From Patescibacteria group bacterium UBA5194 (GTDB taxonomy: Bacteria > Patescibacteriota > Gracilibacteria > BD1-5 > UBA6164): DNA of 47,452 nucleotides. Location of the stretch: the NCBI GenBank assembly GCA_002412935.1, contig DHWA01000008.1, positions 1 to 47,452 on the forward strand. The letters are read 5' to 3'. The notes below the pieces were generated by a model that saw only the letters and a list, made by a program, of their open reading frames with translations, did no database searches and was not told the DNA's origin. Below, piece by piece: positions 42,175-47,452 of the stretch; position 1 is the first letter of the stretch, and each line of letters starts with the position of its first letter. A program made the translations under genes and the position numbers.

Positions 42175-43680
42175 TTATTTGTTAAGTTCAATAATTTTTC
42201 CTAAAATTTCTTTTAATTTTATTTCTTTGTCTTCTTTGATAACTTTTTCTTGGTCAATAGATTCTAGAATAGTTTTTTCATCATCAAGTGCTGCATAAAA
42301 ATCACTTTCAAATCTAGCAATACGAGAAACATCAATTTCATCTAAAAATCAATTAGTTCAAGCATACATAGCACAAACTTGTTTAGAAACTGAAACTGGA
42401 GCATAAACTCATTGTTTTAAAAGTTCCATCATTCTTTTTCATCTTTCTAATTGTTTTCTTGTTGACTCATCCAAATCTGAAGCAAATTGTGAAAATGCTG
42501 CAAGTTCTCTATATTGAGCTAAATCTAGTTTCAAAGTTCAAGCTACTTTTTTCATAGCTTTTATTTGAGCTGATCATCATACTCTTGATACAGAAAGTCA
42601 TACATTGATAGCTGGTTTTTGTCATGAATTAAACAAATCTGATTCCAAAAATATTTGTCAGTCTGTAATTGATATTACATTTGTAGGAATATAAGCTGAT
42701 ACATCTCAAGCTTGTGTTTCAATTATAGGTAAAGCTGTAAGACTTCAAGCTCATAACTCATCATTTAATTTTGCAGCTCTTTCTAATAATCTAGAATGAA
42801 GATAAAATACATCTCAAGGATAAGCTTCTCTTCCCGGTGGTCTTCTAAGAAGTAGTGACATTTCTCTATAAGCATTTGCTTGTTTTGATAAATCATCATA
42901 AATTATTAATGAATGTTTTCAGTTTAGCATAAAATATTCAGCCATTGCACATCCTGAATAAGGAGCAAGATATTGCATTGCAGCTGGACTAGATGCTCAA
43001 GATAAAACAATTATTGTATAATCCATTGCTCATCTTTTTTTCAATTCTTCCATTATTCTAGATACTTTTCATTCTTTTTGTCATATAGCAACATAAACAC
43101 AAGTTACACCTTTTCATTTTTGGTTTAAGATTGTATCTATAGCTACTTGAGTTTTACCAGTTTGTCTATCTCAAATAATCAATTCTCTTTGTCATCTACC
43201 AATAGGTACTAAAGCATCTACTGCTTTTATTCAAGTCTCAAGTGGTTCATGTACTGATTTTCTTGTCATAACTCATGAAGCAACCCTTTCAACAGGATAA
43301 AAAGTATCTGTTTTTATATCTCATAATCAATCAACTGGATTTCAAAGTGAATCAACAACTCTTCAAATTAAAGCTTCTCAAACTGGAACTTCCAAAATCT
43401 TTCAAGTTGCTTTAACTTTTTCTCATTCTAATATTTTTGAAAATAAATTCAATATAACAACTCAAACAAAATGTTCTTCAAGATTCAAAGCAACTCAAAT
43501 TGCTCATGACTCAAATTCAACTATTTCATTATATGCTACATTTCTTAGACCTGAAACTTTAGCAATAGAATCTCCTAGATAAAAAACTTCTCAAACATTT
43601 TCTATTTCTGGAGTTACATCAACAGAATCAATTCTAGTTTCTATATCCTTTATAATTTTATTTAAAACATCATTTGACAT
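42175..43680 (-). CDS. atpA: ATP synthase alpha subunit
   Basis: The product has 501 residues. Start: RIDSVDVTPEIENVGEVFYL, with GDSIAKVSGLRNVAYNEIVE matching the family's G.GIA.V.GL..V...E. The non-catalytic nucleotide fold (GDRQTGKT in the family) and the conserved C-terminal region follow, all in one frame. It forms the F1 hexamer with beta. The gene order atpB-E-F-H-A-G is the canonical one. Confidence 0.97.
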
Positions 43681-43752
43681 AGCTTTTATAATTAACAATT
43701 AATAATTAATAATTAACAATTATTGAATAACAATTGTTAATTTATTTTGTTT

Positions 43753-44097
43753 TTATTTTTTTAAATTTCTTTCTACTTTTTCAAAACTCAAATCTACAAC
43801 ATCATCATCTTTATAAACTTTCATTCATCAAAGTAAAGATTTTTTAGGCAAAAAAATTATTTCTTCTCTTTTAGGATTACATAAGAAAAATCTATTATAA
43901 ATTTCTACTGATTTAGTAAAAACAAATTCAATATCAGCATATGGATAATATTCAACCAAATAATAACTCTTATCATTTTTTAATTTAGAAAAGATTCTTT
44001 TTCATCTATATCAAAGTTTATTTGTAAGATTACTATATAATCTCAAATCTTTTAAAACTCATCATAATTCTTCTTTGTTCAAATTTGTAAAATCCAT
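43753..44097 (-). CDS. atpH: shortened ATP synthase delta subunit
   Basis: The product has 114 residues. Only the end fits AtpH: FLPKKSLLGGMKVYKDDDVV, then DLSFEKVERNLKK, matches the family's DPSLIGG..V.IGD.V.D.S....L..L. Residues 1-70 do not look like the helical N-terminal domain that binds alpha in normal delta (about 180 residues). It lies exactly where atpH should be, between atpF and atpA. It may be a reduced delta subunit. The assignment rests on position plus the C-terminal motif. Confidence 0.72.
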
Positions 44098-44140
44098 ACT
44101 TTAAGTAATGTAAAATATAAAATGTAAAATTAAGAATTTT

Positions 44141-44620
44141 TTATACTTTAATTGTATCTAACTCTTTCTCTATAAAATCTTTAGTTATATTTTCTTGTTT
44201 AAATAATTTTGAATTTAATTTTATAACAAGATTTACAACATTTGTTCTTATAGAATTCAACATAAATAATCTCTCTTTTTCTATTTCAGAGCTTGCTGAT
44301 TCAAATAAATCTTTTGCATCATTTTCAGCTCTAAAAACTATGTCTTCTCTTTTCTTTTTTCATATACTTTCTGCTTCATTTATTATCTGGTCTCATTTTA
44401 ATCTAGCTTCTTTTAATATATCTTCTCTTTTTCATTCTGCATCTTTTACAAGTTTATCTATATTTTTGTAATCTCATTCTAGTTTTTTTTGTTTTATATC
44501 TAATTCATCAAGATATGATAAATAAGGCTTAAATATAAACTTATTTAAAACCCAAATAACTAGAATTAATATAACAAACTGTATCGCAAAAGTCTCTGGT
44601 GTAACAAATTTTAAATCCAT
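44141..44620 (-). CDS. atpF: ATP synthase subunit b
   Basis: The product has 159 residues. One N-terminal membrane helix (about 9-27) is followed by a long charged helix (KPYLSYLDELDIKQKKLEGD and EDILKEARLKGDQII), the typical b-subunit stator arm. It lies between atpE and atpH. It has the usual length of b. Confidence 0.93.
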
Positions 44621-44693
44621 AAATATATAATTAACAATTAATAATTAATAATGAATAATTATTGATAATAACACTTTAATTATCCATTGTTTA

Positions 44694-44963
44694 TTATAAT
44701 TTTACGAAACCGATAATAAATGCAATAACTAATGCATAGATAGCGATAGCTTCAGCAAATGCGATTGAAAGAATAGCTAATCATTGTATTTTACCAGCAG
44801 CTTCTGGGTTTCTACCTACTGCTTCTAATGCAGCTTTACCAATTAACCCGATACCAATACCAGGACCAAAAGCTCAAAGTCCGATTGCAAGAGCCATAGC
44901 TAATTCTTTGTAAACTTGAGTAATTTGTACAATTTGAGCACCTGTTTGAGCAACTTCATTCAT
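44694..44963 (-). CDS. atpE: ATP synthase subunit c
   Basis: The product has 89 residues forming two helices joined by the polar loop GRNPEAAGKI. The first helix contains the GPGIGIGLIG motif. The second has the essential carboxylate Glu in AFAEAIAIYALVI. No Gln is at the Na+-site in helix 1, and Ala follows Glu, so proton specificity is likely. Codons here are richer in GGT/GCT/ATC than in neighbours, as expected for a highly expressed gene. Confidence 0.96.
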
Positions 44964-45079
44964 ATCAAAAAAATTAAATTATAAATAAGATCTCAAGATC
45001 TAATTAGACCTAAAGAACTGAAAACTGAAAAATAAGTGTAATATAAATAACCTAATTTTCAAATCCCAACTCTTTAATC

Positions 45080-45889
45080 TTAATGATGTTCTTCGCTTGC
45101 CTGTTTAAAGTAAGCTATCATAAGTCAAACAAAAACTACAGCTTGTATAAAAGCAACAAAAACTTCAAAAAACCAAAAAGGTAAAGATAAAAATTTCCCT
45201 ACTTGGAATACTTGTTCAGACATCATTCAACCTAAGAAAGTTATTACTCATATAAGAACTATTCAAGCAAATATATTTCAAAAAAGTCTCAAAGATAAAG
45301 ATGCCATACTAGAAGGAAGTCAGATTAAATGCAACCATCCTACAAATACATTTATAAGCTTCATTCAAAGATTATCTCAAGTAAAATTAAAACAATATCA
45401 TTTAGCAGTAGAAGTAAATCAATGTGTTTTAATTCAAACTCATACAAACATAGTTATAGTAATAAATGCTAAAACAAATGTTGTATTTGGATCAGAATTC
45501 ATCGGTCTCAAATAATGCAAAATAGTTGGAGAAACTCAAGCTCCTAACCAATCTATAATAAGTCAAAATAAATTTCAGAAAAATATTATCGAAAAAATAC
45601 CAACAACCAAAGCATAATAATTACGGGCAAATTTCTTACTTCAAAAAGAATCTATTAAATATTTATCAAAAAATCAAACAAAATTAATAAAAAATAATTT
45701 TAATCTTGATTTTTTTTCGCTTTTCAAAGCTTTATTTCATAAAATAGAAACAATTAAAATAATAACAAAAAATATACTAGTAGTGATAATAGTATTTGTT
45801 ATCAATCAACTTACTTGTTCTCATTGTATTGCTGGAATATGTGGTCCTACATGAACTTCTGTAGTAGTCTCATTATTATTTTCTGTCAT
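45080..45889 (-). CDS. atpB: ATP synthase subunit a
   Basis: The product has 269 residues with five to six membrane helices. The essential Arg is in SLSLRLFGNIFAG (family: .LRLFGN...G). The C-terminal FVAFIQAVVFVGLMIAYF is the conserved last helix. It forms the proton half-channels. It lies between the AtpI-like ORF and atpE. Confidence 0.95.
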
Positions 45890-45892
45890 TTT

Positions 45893-46072
45893 TTATTTTT
45901 TTCTAATATTATAAATCACATATAAAATCAAAGGCACTATAGATAACACAATAAAGATTAATTTAAACATATATATCTCTGAAAAAATTTCGTCAAGTAT
46001 ATGTCAAACCAACAAAAAAGCAAATAAATTTATCAAGATAAAAAGATTTATTTTCAAAATTGTTTTTTTCAT
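45893..46072 (-). CDS. AtpI-like small membrane protein
   Basis: The product has 59 residues with two membrane segments (about 8-24 and 37-54). It lies four bases upstream of atpB, the usual position of AtpI/AtpZ-type proteins that aid c-ring assembly. Similarity is positional and topological only. The first ATG in frame is used. Confidence 0.55.
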
Positions 46073-46180
46073 ACAAAAATTTTATATTTTAGAATAGTTA
46101 TTTTAAAAAAAAATAGAAAAAAGCAAGTTTTTTTGGCTATTTTCTTAAAAATAGTATTAGAATTCAAGATTTTAAAGATA

Positions 46181-46222
46181 AAAAAGTAGAGAACAAATAT
46201 ATTTATTCGTTCTCTACTTTTA
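46181..46222 (-). terminator. terminator after pilin copy 3
   Basis: AAAAGTAGAGAAC / GTTCTCTACTTTT stem with a T-run on the minus strand lies between the pilin stop and the atp operon start. Confidence 0.85.
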
Positions 46223-46257
46223 ATTCCACCAAACAAAAAGATACAAGTGTTCAAAGA

Positions 46258-46405
46258 TTACTTAGCACAACGGAAGCCCACATTACTAGTCTGCCCCAAA
46301 GGCCGACCCAAGCGCATAGCAAAGACTCCAGCAGAAGAACCATCACTAGCACCAGCCCCACGAATGAAAATATTACTTGCTACTCAGTTTGCATACCGTA
46401 GATTT
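46258..46405 (-). other. candidate DGR variable region of pilin copy 3
   Basis: The segment encodes from RYANG to the stop. It is clearly GC-rich in an AT-rich gene. The scaffold positions RG...AGVFA...L..P....NVGFRCA are those of DGR-targeted C-type lectins, while positions normally occupied by Asn (AAC/AAT) hold Ala, Ser, Asp, Arg, Gly or Leu with C/T-ending or G-rich codons. This is the expected result of adenine-directed mutagenesis. No template repeat or reverse transcriptase is visible in the window. Confidence 0.65.
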
Positions 46406-47452
46406 CACATACCACTAGTTATTCATAATCATAAATTTGATCAGTATTTTTTCATATCATTTGTATCATATATACCATTATCATCCCGACTTACTCAATT
46501 TGAACTTCAAGCAATACTTGTTTGTCCTAAGTTATAATTAGTTCAATCTATAGTATTTGCTTTATTTACATGTTCCCGTACATTACCAGCCAAGTCTACT
46601 ATTTCTTCTCAATTTGAGAGTATCAATATATTTCTTGATTTTCAATCATTTCTCTTTTCTGTACAATCTGTTCATGTTGGTTCTGCCCGTGAACTATCTG
46701 TATTTCAATCACATCATCTAGTTAAGTTTTCTGATCTACCATTATATATAAATCAACTTCATACAGCATTTCATGACCAGTTACTTTGAGTTGCTTCTAT
46801 ATTTCTTGATACTGTCATCCATTCAGTATTTGTTATTAAGTGGTATCATTCTCAAAGTGATTTACATACTGTTATTGCATTGGTTTGTGTTATTTCTGTT
46901 ATAGCATATCATCAAGCTTTAGATACTATATCTGTTTTTGATACATTATAATCATCTGTTTCCCAACCTGTTCAAGTAAGCATATTATTTGATGTACTAT
47001 AACTTGCTTCATATTTCATTATACAAAATCCAGGTTGCATAAATGCTTCATTTCATGGTACTTTGATAAATCATTCTGGGCATGTTGTTGGTCATTCAAA
47101 GTTTGTGCTTTTTGATAGTGTTATGAGTGGTCATCATAATTCTACTCAGCTTTGTGTTTTTACTGTTGTATTTGATATGTATGATTTATATATTGTTCCA
47201 CTTTGTGTTTGTAATAGGTCTATATTTGTTGTGATTGGATTATTTGATATATCTAGCAGTATTCATAGGTTGTTTCATTGTACTTTTGGGTATCTCTTTG
47301 TATAGTCTGTGGCTGCATATGTGGTATTTATGAGATTATTTTGTGTTAGAGAATTTCATTCTAGGTATCATAGTAATTGATATGCTGTATTTGTTGCATT
47401 TGTATAGTAGACATATGATGTATTATTTAGTGGATCTAAGATTATTTTATTT
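46258..47452 (-). CDS. prepilin-type adhesin with FGE/C-type-lectin tail (copy 3, partial)
   Basis: The window edge cuts the N-terminus; about 397 residues remain. The first visible part (DPLNNTSYVYYT, then NATNTAYQL) matches the pseudopilin block of copies 1 and 2. FCIMKYEAS, VCKSLGEGYHLITNTEWMTV and GNVREHVNK match the formylglycine-generating-enzyme (FGE-sulfatase/SUMF1) fold used as a C-type lectin scaffold. The tail ends GFRCAK, the usual invariant frame. The tail is GC-rich, unlike the rest. It is probably a surface lectin displayed by a pilin-like stem, and is not expected to be an FGE enzyme. Confidence 0.87.

Noticed and set aside
1..47452. DGR reverse transcriptase or template repeat within the window
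   Set aside because: No RT motifs (for example YxDD) were found in any long frame, and I found no second copy of either tail's end sequence.
46258..47452. A functional formylglycine-generating enzyme
   Set aside because: The fold matches but the gene sits in the pilin-adhesin family and ends in a DGR-like variable tail, so a lectin role is far more likely.

Overview
The window comes from a bacterium that reads UGA as glycine (translation table 25), the code of the candidate phyla Gracilibacteria (BD1-5) and Absconditabacteria (SR1). Read with the standard code almost every gene breaks into fragments. Read with TGA = Gly, complete genes of normal length appear, and TGA falls on invariant glycines in EF-Tu, the AtpD P-loop, TtcA, YbeY, RNase H and sigma-70. 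Only TAA and TAG end genes. The genome is very AT-rich, intergenic spacers are short, and Shine-Dalgarno sequences are almost absent. I cannot choose between the two phyla from this window.

Layout. 1-1794: end of an upstream gene, a ferredoxin, a small membrane protein and TtcA. 1870-6576: a 1,568-residue PKD-repeat surface protein anchored by one membrane segment. 6703-8661: tRNA-Gly, -Ile and -Pro, then rpsT-infC-rpmI-rplT. 8722-11845: an acidic coiled-coil protein, YbaB/EbfC, a secreted FN3+Kazal protein and a TIM-barrel protein. 11971-13878: a prepilin fused to a FISUMP lectin-like domain whose end looks like the variable region of a diversity-generating retroelement (DGR). 13879-14326: inverted repeat, tandem repeat and a doubtful ORF. 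14327-21549 (minus strand): SmpB, YbeY, a type-IV-secretion-like set (PrgI, TraC-like, VirB2-like), membrane proteins, SecG, an oligopeptide-type solute-binding protein and a polytopic membrane protein. 21636-23252: a second prepilin-FISUMP paralogue. 23399-25440: AhcY and a NifU/SufU-like protein lacking two of three cysteines. 25515-28418: an SLH-domain surface protein. 28555-33158 (minus): rplA, a VirB2-like protein, KhpA, rpsP, tRNA-Leu, rpmB, rpsJ, tuf, two tiny basic ORFs, tRNA-Ala and tRNA-Asp. 33428-38035: rpoD, a rubredoxin-superoxide reductase, a nucleotidyltransferase, a CDF transporter and a nucleotidylyltransferase. 38187-46072 (minus): a complete F1Fo ATP synthase operon with three extra genes between atpG and atpD and a shortened delta subunit. 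46258-47452: a third prepilin-type adhesin, cut by the window edge, ending in a formylglycine-generating-enzyme/C-type-lectin fold with a very clear DGR-like variable region.

How it fits together. The gene content suggests a small, surface-attached, probably host-dependent cell: housekeeping translation genes and an ATP synthase, oxygen defence (superoxide reductase), peptide uptake, a T4SS-like apparatus, an S-layer-type protein, a giant PKD protein, a Kazal inhibitor and a family of pilin-tipped lectins. The most interesting signal is that two of the three pilin-adhesins end in GC-rich, C/T-ending-codon tails typical of DGR mutagenesis. No reverse transcriptase or template repeat is visible in the window, so that machinery, if present, lies elsewhere.
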